Assembly: GCA_023284085.1 (NCBI GenBank)
Contig: JAKVHY010000003.1
Location: 62,001-126,000 of the forward strand
Reading direction: 5' to 3'
Source of the DNA: Shewanella benthica
GTDB lineage: Bacteria > Pseudomonadota > Gammaproteobacteria > Enterobacterales > Shewanellaceae
Length of the DNA stretch: 64,000 bases
Positions 45,401 to 55,086 of this stretch are shown here, piece after piece. The notes under the pieces are model-generated. The model had not been told where the DNA came from, searched no databases, and saw only the letters and a list, made by a program, of their open reading frames with translations. Every line of letters begins with the position of its first letter. Within the stretch, counting starts at the first letter, position 1. The translations under genes and the position numbers were made by a program.

Positions 45401-46386
45401 GTTTTTTCCTAGGTTTACAATATTATTTCATTTATTATGGAATGCGGGTTTATATCCATAATTACTTTGTCGTTATCCCCCTATTATCAAATAAACTTAA
45501 GGTGATAAATACAGTTGATAATGAGAAAGGTTGTCTCATTATTTACAACAATACTGTGTTATAAATACTGTTTGATCTAAGTTGTCTGGATATTTGGTGT
45601 GGGTTTAACTTTATAATTTCGTTTGTAAGGTGAAAGTGTCATTAATTATTTCCTATATTTTTATTTGTTTTCTTAAGTTTAACATTAAAGTTTTTTACTG
45701 AAGTTGAAAGTGATGCTTGATATGCATCTTGGTGTATTTAGTTGTTTTTGCTTTTCTTTTTACTTATTGTTCTTTTTTGATGGAGTTTAGATATTACTTT
45801 TTCACGTTGCGGAGACTGAAAGTTATGGGGTGATATTTTTGTTTTTAATGAATGGCAATAAGTATTATTGGTGATTAATTGTCTTGTATGGAATGCATTA
45901 TTGATTGTTTATATTGTTAATCAATATTACTTACGCTTGTATACTAGTAATAATACCTGTTTAAGTTTATTTTACGTCGTGATTTTCCTGCTGGTCTGCT
46001 TGAGAGTATAATCTGTTTGTAGAGTTAGAATATTTTATTTTAATTAATTGGTAGATATATTAATTTCAATCTACAGCTGGTATTGATTTTAAATAAAACT
46101 ACACACATAACGATTCTGGGGACAAGTTCAATGTGAGTGCTGATTGGCATGTAACTCTAGGTCTGTGGGCGCTGGTTATACTAGGGGTTACGATGACGAT
46201 ATTCGTACCACTTGATTAATTACTGTTCTCGACTAACTTCGCAATATCTAAAGTGCTAGATTCAGATGTCGATGGTGTCGGTCTTGGCTTAGGTGTCGTT
46301 GGCCGCTTCTAATCTTGCCACTCTCCTTCGATGCATGAGCTATTGCGGCGTTCGCCAAGTCGCTGATGATGTCTGAAAGATGGTTT
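45401..46386. other. AT-rich region with decayed outer-membrane protein remains
   Basis: About 1 kb has no intact gene. From 45461 to 46110 it is very AT-rich with no coding signal. At about 46122-46312 short coding-like pieces in different frames read like the end of a barrel protein: FNVSADWHVTLGL, then after a frame change GAGYTRGYDDDIRTT, and a last piece DVDGVGLGLGVVGRF ending in Phe and a stop. This fits a frameshifted, decaying gene 3' end on the plus strand. Confidence 0.4.
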
Positions 46387-46415
46387 AAAGGGCGCAGCCA
46401 ATGGCTGCGCCCTTT
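46387..46415. terminator. strong bidirectional terminator
   Basis: A 14-bp inverted repeat with GGGCGCAGC/GCTGCGCCC core and A/T flanks (AAA...TTTT) lies 9 bp after the PAP2 stop codon on one side and after the decayed plus-strand gene on the other. Confidence 0.9.
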
Positions 46416-46423
46416 TCTTGTTG

Positions 46424-47164
46424 CTAAGCCAACTGTGGTTGTTCTCTGGCCTGGTGCGCTTCGAGCTGAGGGCGAACAAACAGTAAGTAATAAACTAAGC
46501 TTGCCACAAACCAAGATATGGCCAGGCTCCAGATCCCATGGGAGAAGAAGTGTGCGCCTCTCAATTGCTGAGTCAGGCTAAATAGTCCACCTAAGCAGAG
46601 GCCAAAGGCTAAACCCAGCCTACGATATTGAGGTTTTTCCTGGAGGAAGAAATAGTACAAGGCTACCCAGGCATAACCGCCGCTGGAGTGTCCCCCAGGG
46701 AAACATTGACCCAATTGTGCTCCCTCGGGTAAGGCGTTGAAGATGGGTACGTATGGCACGCTGCCACCAAACAGCATTACATCCCAGGGGCAGCTGACAT
46801 GGGTGAAGTCCTTGATAAATTTCACCAGTAAAATACTGCTCAGTACACTGATAAACAAGCCGATCAGGCTGCGCCTGTATTTACACCAGGTTGAGCGTCT
46901 AAAGCTGGTGCCTATGATACAAAGCAGTAACACGCCTAATAGAATAATAAAATTTCGCCCCCCCTCGTGCAGCACATTCTCGGTCAACCAGTGAGATCTT
47001 AATGGCCAGTAATCGACTCCGCCCTGAATATTGAAGATGAACTTAGCTATGGATAGATCGAATTGAAAGTATTCGAACAGGCCAGCGATTAATAGAAATG
47101 TCATCAAGGGATACGTAAAGTGCCTACTGATAGAGAAATGTCTGGGGTTAGTCGTTGAAGTCAT
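46424..47164 (-). CDS. PAP2-superfamily membrane phosphatase
   Basis: This 246-residue inner-membrane protein has five or six helices. The three PAP2 motifs are present: KFIKDFTHVSCPWD (in place of KxxxxxxRP), FPGGHSSGG (as PSGH) and RGAHFFSHGIWS (as SRxxxxxHxxxD). In this subgroup the Arg-Pro of motif 1 reads Cys-Pro, which resembles lipid A or undecaprenyl-type phosphatases of marine bacteria. Substrate is likely a lipid phosphate in the periplasmic leaflet. It is transcribed alone, divergent from nnrS. Confidence 0.8.
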   Translation of the reverse strand: MTSTTNPRHFSISRHFTYPLMTFLLIAGLFEYFQFDLSIAKFIFNIQGGVDYWPLRSHWLTENVLHEGGRNFIILLGVLLLCIIGTSFRRSTWCKYRRSLIGLFISVLSSILLVKFIKDFTHVSCPWDVMLFGGSVPYVPIFNALPEGAQLGQCFPGGHSSGGYAWVALYYFFLQEKPQYRRLGLAFGLCLGGLFSLTQQLRGAHFFSHGIWSLAISWFVASLVYYLLFVRPQLEAHQAREQPQLA

Positions 47165-47413
47165 TTTATGCTCATCTGGTTAAATTTTTGCGACTCTTGC
47201 TCTTATTTATCAATCCAAGTTCGATAAATTCTGTTACGTTTTGAGCTTGTCTCTGGGTGAGTCTATTGAGCTTTGAGTGGAAAAAATGTCGATATAGTTG
47301 GGGTAAGCTAATGTCAGTGAGGAGTGTGCTAGGATTAGAAGCAGAGATTTAGGCCATTCAAGGGGGCATGTCACAGATTTAACAATCAAGGGTTAAATTC
47401 AGGGCTATATTGA

Positions 47414-47478
47414 TTGTTATGTGCATGACTCGGGCATAAAATAGGCCTCAACATAAAGATGCAATAAATATACACGTT
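47414..47478 (+). promoter_or_regulatory. nnrS promoter with candidate NsrR site
   Basis: TTGTTA (47414-47419), a 17-bp spacer and TAAAAT (47437-47442) form a sigma-70 promoter. At 47456-47478, AAGATGCAATA-A-ATATACACGTT matches the 11-1-11 NsrR consensus (AAGATGCATTT-N-AAATGCATCTT) at 9 of 11 and 7 of 11 positions. It lies just downstream of the -10, over the start of transcription, as a repressor site would. Confidence 0.6.
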
Positions 47479-47496
47479 TAGTTCGGAGTGACCTTA

Positions 47497-48708
47497 ATGC
47501 TTAATATTGATGATCCAGCCGTGACAGAAAAGACGCCGGCCATTTGGCGATTGGCTTTCAGACCTTTCTTTCTAGGGGGGGCTACCTTAGCTGCCTTGTA
47601 TATCCCACTCTGGTTAGTCACCTGGTTTATGCCGCAATACAGCCTGTTTCAGTCTGAATTTTGGAGCAAGGTAGTGCCACTCTGGTGGCATCCCCATGAG
47701 ATGCTGTTCGGCTTCGCCATGGCGATTGTTGCAGGCTTCCTGCTGACTGCGGTGAAGAGCTGGACCAATCAACCCGGCTTGACTGGTATTGCCTTAGCGG
47801 TAACTTTCTTCTGCTGGCTCACCGCCCGTGTCTTGCTTTTACTGCCTTTCGATATTCCGCTATTAGTGCCCGCTCTGTTTGATTCACTCTTCTTAGGGTT
47901 AACCGCATTCAAACTCTGGACTAGCATCTATAAAGTTAAGCAATGGCACAATATTGGCTTTCCTATCATGTTGTTCCTGGCCTTGTGCATTAACCTGCTG
48001 AGTTATTATGCCCTGAGTGAGAGAGACTTTACGCTTTCAAACCATATCTGGCAGGCGATGATCTGGTGGATGGCGCTGCTCATCACTATCGTCGGTGGCC
48101 GAGTCATTCCTTTCTTTACCGCTATTCGAATTAAGCAGGAGAAGCGCGAGGCTATTCCCCTGATAGAGAACGGCTTAATCTTGGTGATGTTACTGCTGGT
48201 GATCCAGGCCATAGGCCAGTTTTTACCTAAGACTGTAGAGCAGTGGTTATTGGTGGTGGCTGGGGTACTGCATCTCATTAGATGGGCTCGCTGGAATCCA
48301 CACAAAACACTGAAAGAGCCCATGCTCTGGTCGCTGCATATAGGTTATCTGTTACTGCCTGTTACCTTGCTAGCGCTTGCCTGGAACATCGACAACCTGT
48401 TGGCTTATCGCAATCTACTGCACCTTTTTGCCATAGGCACCTTGGCAGGTATCTGTTTGTCGATGATCTCTCGGGTTTCTCTGGGTCATACCGGTCGTAA
48501 TATCTATGCTGGGCCTAAGATGTCGATAGCCTTTGCCAGTATCGCTCTCGCGGCCATATTTAGAGCACTGATGCCGATCTTAATGCCGGATCATTATCAG
48601 ATTTGGCTGTGGACTTCCGCTGGTCTCTGGTTTATCGCCTTCGGTCTGTTTGTCTGGCATTACACCCCGGTGTTATTTAGTCCCCGTGTCGATGGAAGAC
48701 CGGGTTAA
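47497..48708 (+). CDS. nnrS: NnrS family haem/copper membrane protein
   Basis: This 403-residue integral membrane protein has about 12 helices: IWRLAFRPFFLGGATLAALY at the start and WWHPHEMLFGFAMAIVAGFLLTA, with the His pair typical of NnrS, plus GGRVIPFFT and HLFAIGTLAGICLSMISRVSLGHTGR. NnrS proteins protect against nitric oxide and are often under NO-sensing control. The ATG at 47497 has GGAGTG at the right distance; a GTG 9 bp earlier overlaps it. It precedes nrfA, whose product makes ammonium from nitrite with NO as an intermediate. Confidence 0.9.
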   Translation: MLNIDDPAVTEKTPAIWRLAFRPFFLGGATLAALYIPLWLVTWFMPQYSLFQSEFWSKVVPLWWHPHEMLFGFAMAIVAGFLLTAVKSWTNQPGLTGIALAVTFFCWLTARVLLLLPFDIPLLVPALFDSLFLGLTAFKLWTSIYKVKQWHNIGFPIMLFLALCINLLSYYALSERDFTLSNHIWQAMIWWMALLITIVGGRVIPFFTAIRIKQEKREAIPLIENGLILVMLLLVIQAIGQFLPKTVEQWLLVVAGVLHLIRWARWNPHKTLKEPMLWSLHIGYLLLPVTLLALAWNIDNLLAYRNLLHLFAIGTLAGICLSMISRVSLGHTGRNIYAGPKMSIAFASIALAAIFRALMPILMPDHYQIWLWTSAGLWFIAFGLFVWHYTPVLFSPRVDGRPG

Positions 48709-48760
48709 CATGCTAGTTTAAAGACAGTTATTTAATTCTACCTATTTAGGTATAAATTGT

Positions 48761-48789
48761 AGCGCTGGTTATCATTTCTAACCAGCGCT
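48761..48789 (+). terminator. hairpin between nnrS and nrfA
   Basis: An 11-bp perfect stem AGCGCTGGTTA/TAACCAGCGCT with a 7-nt loop lies 52 bp after nnrS, followed by a modest pyrimidine run (CTTCTTCTCTCCC). It probably ends the nnrS transcript, or partly attenuates into nrfA. Confidence 0.65.
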
Positions 48790-48855
48790 CGAATCTTCTT
48801 CTCTCCCTTTCATCTAAACTAGTTTCAGTAGATAAACTTTAGGTAATTCAATCTT

Positions 48856-50235
48856 ATGATAAGACGAATTTCTCGCACTGTATTAAGCGTGACTCTCTTG
48901 ACGAGCGTGATGTTCTCCGGTCAATCTTTGGCCGATGCTGAAATAGATTCGCTGCAGGCAGCGGATAAGGCTCAGTTTCCTGCTCAGTTTGATAGCTGGG
49001 CTGCCACCGAGGAACAGGCTGAGCGCGAAGATATGCTCGCCAATTATCCGGCCAACATCATCTTGTGGGCAGGGTCTTCATTTGCCAAGGAATACCACAG
49101 CCCAAGAGGTCATCAGTTTGCGGTAGCCGATGTGACTCACACCTTGAGAACCGGTGTGACACCAGAACCAGGCACCAAAGGCTTGTCGGCCAGTTGCTGG
49201 ACCTGTAAGACGCCCGATGCACCACGTTTAATGAATGAGCTTGGTGTGCAGGGTTTTTCGGGGAAAAACTTCACCGAGCTCGGCAGTGAGATTAAGAGTG
49301 TGGTCTACTGCACCGATTGCCATGTCAAAGGCTCAGATAAACTGGCGTTGCCTAGGCCTCACGCGCAAGATGCCATGACTAAAATTCATCTGCCATTCGA
49401 TAAACAAGACATTAGCATGCAAGGTGCTCAAGTGTGTGGTCAATGTCATGTGAGCTATTACTTTCAGCCAGAGAGTAGTAACAAGGTCAACATTCCCTGG
49501 ATATTTGGTAACGACGCCGACAAGATTGAGAAGTACTATGATACCCGTCGTTTCTATGAGTGGATCCATCCTATCTCTAAGACCCCAATCCTCAAGGCCC
49601 GCCACCCGGAATTTGAACATTGGAGTCGCAGTAAGCATGCTAAGCGTGGTGTCACCTGTATCACCTGTCATATGCCGGCAGCGACCGATAAAAATGGCAA
49701 GGAATATACTAACCACAAGGTGGGTAATGCACTCGCGCAATTCGATAAAGCCTGTAGTAGCTGCCACTCTAGTCAAAGTAAGATTGAGAAGGCGTTAGAC
49801 AGAGACAAGCAAGCCATAGATAAGGCGGCTCGACATGTAGAGAACTTGCTGGTAAAGGCGCACTATGAAGCCAAGGCCGCTTGGGTAGCCGGGGCGAGTT
49901 GGCCAATCATGAACGATGCCATCATGGCCATTCGTCATGCTCAATGGCGCTGGGATTTTGCCATGGCATCCCACGGTCTCTATGCTCACAATCCACAAGA
50001 GGGCAAGGCACTGCTGGCTAAGGCGACTGAGCAGGCAAATGACGCCCGTGAGCAGCTGAAAGAGATATTGAGTATGTTGGAGGTTAAGGATGTTTACTAT
50101 CCTGATATCAGCACCAAGGAGAAGGCCCATCAAGCCATTGGGATCTCTGTCGAGGAGCTGACCAAAGAGAAGCAGGCATTTCTTAAGCAGGAAGTCGAAA
50201 AGCACTGGTCGCCGATAACTGCCAGAGGTTACTAG
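48856..50235 (+). CDS. nrfA: pentahaem cytochrome c nitrite reductase NrfA
   Basis: This periplasmic enzyme reduces nitrite to ammonium with six electrons. It has 459 residues with a signal peptide (cleaved near SLA, residue 26). The catalytic haem site is CWTCK (Cys114-Cys117-Lys118), the Lys-ligated haem unique to NrfA, followed by four CxxCH sites (Cys152, Cys194, Cys268, Cys300). Active-site Arg, Tyr and His fall in the expected stretches (MNELG...; HPEFEHWS). No nrfBCD follow; in Shewanella CymA usually supplies the electrons. Its transcript ends at a strong hairpin. Confidence 0.96.
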   Translation: MIRRISRTVLSVTLLTSVMFSGQSLADAEIDSLQAADKAQFPAQFDSWAATEEQAEREDMLANYPANIILWAGSSFAKEYHSPRGHQFAVADVTHTLRTGVTPEPGTKGLSASCWTCKTPDAPRLMNELGVQGFSGKNFTELGSEIKSVVYCTDCHVKGSDKLALPRPHAQDAMTKIHLPFDKQDISMQGAQVCGQCHVSYYFQPESSNKVNIPWIFGNDADKIEKYYDTRRFYEWIHPISKTPILKARHPEFEHWSRSKHAKRGVTCITCHMPAATDKNGKEYTNHKVGNALAQFDKACSSCHSSQSKIEKALDRDKQAIDKAARHVENLLVKAHYEAKAAWVAGASWPIMNDAIMAIRHAQWRWDFAMASHGLYAHNPQEGKALLAKATEQANDAREQLKEILSMLEVKDVYYPDISTKEKAHQAIGISVEELTKEKQAFLKQEVEKHWSPITARGY

Positions 50236-50278
50236 CAGACTCGTTATTTCACTATAAAGGCCGTTATCTCACTGTATA

Positions 50279-50303
50279 GGCCGTTCAACAGCAATGAACG
50301 GCC
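50279..50303 (+). terminator. terminator after nrfA
   Basis: GGCCGTTCA/TGAACGGCC with a 7-nt loop is followed by TTCTTTTTG, 44 bp after the nrfA stop codon: a good intrinsic terminator. Confidence 0.9.
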
Positions 50304-50548
50304 TTCTTTTTGTTATCGATAAGTAACTTGATAAATGACTTGATAAGTAACTTTTAACAAAGGCAGAACAATGTGCGCCCCTCGACAAAACGAATAAATA
50401 TCAATAGATAATCATCAATCTCCCGTCGATACGACAGTTTCTCCGCCTCAATTTGATTACCCTGAATTTTCTTTATCTCTCTTAACACCATTTGGCACTC
50501 ATCAAGATCAATATGAGGCAAACGGTATTGGTTCAAAGGTATTCATAA

Positions 50549-51841
50549 ATGACGCATTTTCTCTCGAGGACTCGCCTGTATCTGGCCACAGATAGCCTGG
50601 ATTGGATGATAAATCGCAGTATTAAACAATCTCTCTCATTACAAGATGCCGTGCCCGTATCCGCTGGAATTGACTGTGTTCCGGATAAACCCATAGAAAC
50701 CCTGTATATTCATATTCCCTTCTGTCACACCCTGTGTCGGTTCTGCTCATTTCATAAGGTTAAGTTTCAAGAGTCTCTGGCCAGAGAGTATTTTCAGGCA
50801 TTGAGACAGGAGATACGTCAGGTCATAGCCAAAGGCTACCGATTTAACCGCGTGTATATCGGCGGTGGTACCACCACCATCCTCGAAGATGAGTTGATAA
50901 AGACCATAGAGCTTATCAAGAGCCTGACGACAATCCGTGAAGTCTCTTGTGAGAGCGATCCTATCTATTTCAAAGAGGGACACCCAGAGTTACTCAAGGG
51001 GTTAGTGGACCGCATGTCAATCGGGGTGCAAAGCTTCGATGATGCCATACTCAAGATCACGGGCAGGTTCGAGAAGTTTGGCTCCGGCTTGCAACAGGCC
51101 GAGTATGTCAGTCGCGCCATCGAGCTGTTTCCCACGGTGAATGTGGACATGATGTATGGCTTTAAGATGCAGACAGCCGACACGGTGCACGCAGACCTGT
51201 TGCAGACCATGGCGCTCAATCCAGATCAAATTACCACTTATCCTCTGACGATTGGCATAGGTAAGAACCGTAAGAAGGCTGGCTGTTTGGCAGGACCCGC
51301 CCATGAATTGTGGCCGCAGTTTCTGGCTGTGAAACAGGCATTGGCTGACCGCTATGTGATGGAGTTTCCCTGGACCTTCAGTCGTAGCTTCGGCCAGCCG
51401 GTGCAAAACAAGTACGTGCTCGATGGCGAGGACTGCCTCGGTGTCGGCTCCGGGGCTTTTGGCCGTTTCGGCGAGCAGTTTAGCATCTCAAGCTTCGATA
51501 TCGCCGATTACATCCGGCTTATCGACCAGGTCCAATCTGGTACCTGTTATATCAAACCTTTGGAGAGCAAGGCATTGATACAGCATCATCTGATGATCAT
51601 GATGGGGCACGGACATCTGGATAATCAGGTGTTTAAGGCCCATACCGGGCGGTCTTTGTGGCAGGCTTTGCCGTTGGAGATGAGCTTTCTGATGGCGTCC
51701 GGGGCCATTGTCAAACGGGGTGATAATTACCGCACCACGGAGCAGGGACAATTTATTGCCTTGAAGATGTTTGTCGGCTTTCTCACCGGCATGGATTATC
51801 TCAGGGAGCAGGCGAGGGAGCTGCCACTGACCAGTTCTTAA
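50549..51841 (+). CDS. HemN/HutW-like radical SAM protein
   Basis: This is a 430-residue radical SAM enzyme. The cluster motif is CHTLCRFC (CxxxCxxC) in YIHIPFCHTLCRFCSFHK, followed by GGGTTTI, the SAM-binding and radical SAM barrel (SIGVQSFDD) and a C-terminal HemN-like domain (CLGVGSGAFG). This is the architecture of coproporphyrinogen dehydrogenase relatives, including HutW/ChuW haem-degrading methyltransferases and HemW. The lack of haem-uptake neighbours leaves the function open. It begins 313 bp after nrfA on the same strand but beyond its terminator. Confidence 0.75.
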   Translation: MTHFLSRTRLYLATDSLDWMINRSIKQSLSLQDAVPVSAGIDCVPDKPIETLYIHIPFCHTLCRFCSFHKVKFQESLAREYFQALRQEIRQVIAKGYRFNRVYIGGGTTTILEDELIKTIELIKSLTTIREVSCESDPIYFKEGHPELLKGLVDRMSIGVQSFDDAILKITGRFEKFGSGLQQAEYVSRAIELFPTVNVDMMYGFKMQTADTVHADLLQTMALNPDQITTYPLTIGIGKNRKKAGCLAGPAHELWPQFLAVKQALADRYVMEFPWTFSRSFGQPVQNKYVLDGEDCLGVGSGAFGRFGEQFSISSFDIADYIRLIDQVQSGTCYIKPLESKALIQHHLMIMMGHGHLDNQVFKAHTGRSLWQALPLEMSFLMASGAIVKRGDNYRTTEQGQFIALKMFVGFLTGMDYLREQARELPLTSS

Positions 51842-51933
51842 ATACGAGTCAGGGATTACACCAGTCAGAACCCAAAGCGTATCAGTGACGATTAAGAGAG
51901 TGGGCACAGAAATAACCTGTGCCCCATTTGGTA

Positions 51934-53469
51934 TTATTTTCCAGTGCAGTTGGCGTAGTAAGTAACGGTCGATGGCCAATCGGAGAACACACCCATCACG
52001 CCGACATCTTTAGCCAAAACATCCAGTAGCTCGAACACATCGCCTTCATTGTCTATGGCATCAGAGATACTTTGGTAGTACCAGCCACCACCGTCGATTA
52101 GCAGGCCGGAGCGTTCCAGTGACCAGGTGATTATCTTCAGTCCGGCATCGTTGGCGGCATTGGCATACTCAGAAGGAATTAGCTTGCCTTCGTTATCCAG
52201 AGTGACCAACACCCACAGAGGCGGAGCGATAATTTCCACGCCCTGAGCCTTCAAGTCCGCCATCGAGGGGGACCAGCTAGTCTCACTCTGGGGATCGAAG
52301 CCAGCCTCATCGTATCTGTCATCGAGAAACACGGCTTGAGCCGCAAACTCCGGGGCGCTAGCTATCCAATACTCTATGTCTTCGAGGTGAAAAGATTGAG
52401 GATAGACTCGAGCCGGGTCGATACCCGCGGCCGTGTATTCGTCGAGCATCTTCTGGGCGTAGTCTTGCTGGCTAAAACCATCGAAGGGCATCTGTACGCT
52501 GGCCTCTTTTAGCTCTGGGGTCATCTTAATTCCTGCCTTATCAAACATCTCGATACTCTCGGCGTGGGTCATCAGGGTGCCGTTGCCGGAATAGAGATCC
52601 GTTCGCCAGTTAGCTGTACCGGCCATATATTCTTCGACGCTGGTGGCATTGGTATTGGCACCATCCATCTTGCCTCTTAAGGTCTTAAATTCGGCCAAGG
52701 TAATATCACTGGTGCAGCACCTTGCGCTAGCCGTCACGCCATTGAGGGGATCGGCTGGTGTGAAAGGGCTGCTACACTGGTTGGCAAGCTCTGGGATGGC
52801 CAAAATATTGGTGGTGGTAGCCAGGTCACACTGGGAGTGGCGATACATTAATACCATTCCATATAAGTATCTGGTCAGTTCAGAGACTCTCAGTTTTTTC
52901 AATTTAAGGCGCATTGATGAGGAAATGGTTATTCCCTTTTAAGTCAATGTAACACCGAAGTGGAAACACTGAGAGCCTCACGCAGTGCGGGTTTCAAAGC
53001 CCTCTATGCTACGTTGAATGTTTTCGATATAGAATAACTATTAGCTTCAAACATTCGCCTTGCCTACAGTGCTTTGAACTCCCGCTGAATGATCAGATAC
53101 TTACTCGGAATGGTATAAGGCCTTGTCGGAGGTGAAAGTGACGTCGCACTCTACTATGCCGGCGCCCGAGTCTATGGCCGCCTGGTAGGATTCTCTGGTG
53201 TGCTCGGGGAACTGCATCGGCGCGCCGCGGTGACCTATGGAGAAGTCACTGCGGTAGAAATTGTCACTGGCGCACAGCTCAAGTTGTGTCTTTAACTCAC
53301 CGTTTTGCATCTGACGCACCAGAAACAGAGGTCTTGGGCCAACTTGGGCGGCAACCTTCTCTTGGGAGTCGTTATTATTATCCTTGTCGTTATCACTACA
53401 GGCTGTCAGTAACAGGCTTGTGGCGAGCGTGAGTAGCAGTGCACAGGGCTTGAGGTGATTCTTGTTCAT
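51934..53469 (-). pseudogene. glycerophosphodiester phosphodiesterase gene broken by a MITE
   Basis: The gene encodes a secreted GDPD-family enzyme with a lipobox (LLTACSDN, Cys near residue 23) and [20 protein letters not shown], the first catalytic His and Glu, then [14 protein letters not shown] 264-bp insertion (52852-53115) stops the frame here; beyond it the sequence resumes exactly as [15 protein letters not shown] with the second catalytic His. Without the insert and one TTA copy the product would be about 422 residues, of GlpQ type. The C-terminal barrel is intact ([22 protein letters not shown]). The gene is therefore recently inactivated. Confidence 0.93.
52852..53115. mobile_element. 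264-bp MITE inserted in the glycerophosphodiesterase gene
   Basis: Both ends are TACCATTCC in inverted orientation and extend imperfectly (TACCATTCCATATAAGTAT against TACCATTCCGAGTAAGTAT, then CTGNTCA). A 3-bp target duplication TAA flanks it (52849-52851 and 53116-53118). No coding frame of note is inside, so it is non-autonomous. Removing it and one TAA restores the gene frame exactly. A decayed related copy lies at 56735-56814. Confidence 0.93.
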
Positions 53470-53499
53470 AGACACATCCGTTATCTTTAGAGAGGGCAA

Positions 53500-53845
53500 T
53501 TCATGGGGGAAGGGACTAGAGGTGTCGCCTCCTTCAATTTTGCGTTAGCTTAGGAGGATCATATGAAGCTATGACTAAGGATTTATGATGTTATACCTAT
53601 GTATTAGATAAGAGGGCCTGTGGAATTGATTTGAGAGGAGATTATTCATAGGGCTCGGGGAGAGCTTTGAGTATTAGGGTGACAGCGGGTCGATATGACG
53701 CCGCTGCCTGTGTATTTTTACGCGAATGAGTAAATTCTCGCTAGGCCCCAGATCCAGACTCAAACCCTGACCCTGACCCAGACCCAGACCCAGACCTGGA
53801 CTTAAAATCGTGCTCAGATAGTTGAGTCGCTGATTTGTGGTGGTA
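53500..53845. other. intergenic region with hexanucleotide repeat
   Basis: This 345-bp gap between the GDPD promoter and the end of the ThrRS-like gene has no gene. It contains the hexamer array at 53764-53799. Confidence 0.5.
53764..53799. repeat. hexanucleotide tandem array ACCCNG, 6 units
   Basis: Six consecutive 6-bp units (two ACCCTG, three ACCCAG, one ACCTGG) lie 47 bp past the 3' end of the ThrRS-like gene. Such arrays can vary in copy number by slippage. Confidence 0.85.
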
Positions 53846-55024
53846 CTAGGCGGCCTCCAAAATGTCGATGAAGTCTTCCAGGCTCATCTTGGCATTGGAT
53901 CTCTTCTGCCTGACTGTCACCTTAGCTTGTTCGACTTCTTCATCGCCTATGATGAGGCAATAGAGACCCTTGTGCTTGAAATGTTGCCTTAATTTATAGC
54001 CTACCGAATCTTGGCTCTTATCTAGGTTAACCATGTAACCTAAGCGTTTAAGCCTACTACAGACGACATCGGCCTGAGCGAGATGCTTATCTGAAATGGG
54101 CAATATCGAGATGGCATTGGGGTTTAGCCATAAAGGTAGCTTGCCCTGATAATGTTCGAGTAAGATGGCGATAAATCGCTCCAATGAGCCAAGCACAGCT
54201 CGGTGGAGTATGACCGGATGCTCAGATTTACCTTCTTCGTTGATAAAAGTCGCCTCCATCCTCTGGGCCAGCACAAAATCTAATTGGAAAGTGCCGCACT
54301 GCCATTGACGTCCCAGAGAGTCTTTCAGGGCGAACTCCACCTTTGGGGCATAGAAGGCGCCTTCATTGGGTAATAACTTGAAAGGAATATTGAGCTGCTT
54401 GAGGCCATCTTGCAGGTATTGCTCGGCGCGGTCCCAGGCATCTTCGCTGCCGGCCTTGTTGTTAGCGCGCAATGAGATGCTGACCTCTATGCTATCGGCA
54501 TCGAAACCGAACTTGTTATAGACCCGATAAAGCATCTCGACGAAGGACATCAGCTCAGATTGGATCTGATGTTCACGGCAAAATACATGACCGTCATCTT
54601 GATTGAAGCTTCTCAGCCTTAACAGGCCGTTCAGCGCTCCCGAAGCCTCGTTGCGATGGCACAGGCCAAACTCAGATAATCTTACAGGTAGCTCGCGATA
54701 GGATTGACACAGCTGATTGAACATCTCTATATGAAAGGGACAATTCATCGGCTTAAGCGCCTGTTCTTGTCCGTCATTTTGCAGCAGAAACATGTTGTCT
54801 CTGAACTTTTCCAGATGGCCGGATTTATCCCATAACTGGCTGTTAGCCAGAATGGGGCTGCGGATCTCCTGATAATGATATTGTTGCTGAATATCTCTGA
54901 GGTAGTCCTCTACCTTGCGATAGATTGCATAGCCCTTAGGATACCAAGACACCATGCCGGATGCGTAGTCTGAGAGGCTAAATAGCTCAAGTTCACTGCC
55001 TATTTTTCTGTGTTCATTTTTCAT
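53846..55024 (-). CDS. short threonyl-tRNA synthetase paralogue without editing domain
   Basis: This is a 392-residue class II synthetase: the catalytic core begins at once (HRKIGSELELFSLSDYASGM), motif 2 is FGLCHRNEASGALNGLLRLR, motif 3 lies around HRAVLGSLERF, and the anticodon-binding domain is at the C-terminus (ISILPISDKHLAQADVV). The three zinc ligands of ThrRS are present (Cys in MNCPFH, His in QDDGHVF, His in VILHRAV). The TGS and N2 editing domains of standard 640-residue ThrRS are missing, so Ser-tRNAThr could not be cleared in cis. The ATG at 55024 has GGAG 9 nt upstream. Expression appears controlled by a Thr attenuator upstream. Confidence 0.88.
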   Translation of the reverse strand: MKNEHRKIGSELELFSLSDYASGMVSWYPKGYAIYRKVEDYLRDIQQQYHYQEIRSPILANSQLWDKSGHLEKFRDNMFLLQNDGQEQALKPMNCPFHIEMFNQLCQSYRELPVRLSEFGLCHRNEASGALNGLLRLRSFNQDDGHVFCREHQIQSELMSFVEMLYRVYNKFGFDADSIEVSISLRANNKAGSEDAWDRAEQYLQDGLKQLNIPFKLLPNEGAFYAPKVEFALKDSLGRQWQCGTFQLDFVLAQRMEATFINEEGKSEHPVILHRAVLGSLERFIAILLEHYQGKLPLWLNPNAISILPISDKHLAQADVVCSRLKRLGYMVNLDKSQDSVGYKLRQHFKHKGLYCLIIGDEEVEQAKVTVRQKRSNAKMSLEDFIDILEAA

Positions 55025-55086
55025 CTGGTACATCTCCGTTTCTTCGGTGGAGACCAACATGAAATCAACATAAGCGCGGTAAAACT

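Noticed and set aside
46248..46514. 88-codon minus frame
   Set aside because: Crosses the strong terminator and the PAP2 gene in another frame; a shadow.
50354..50536. 60-codon minus frame between nrfA and the radical SAM gene
   Set aside because: Needs a TTG start without a good ribosome binding site; amphipathic and possibly real, but evidence is too thin.
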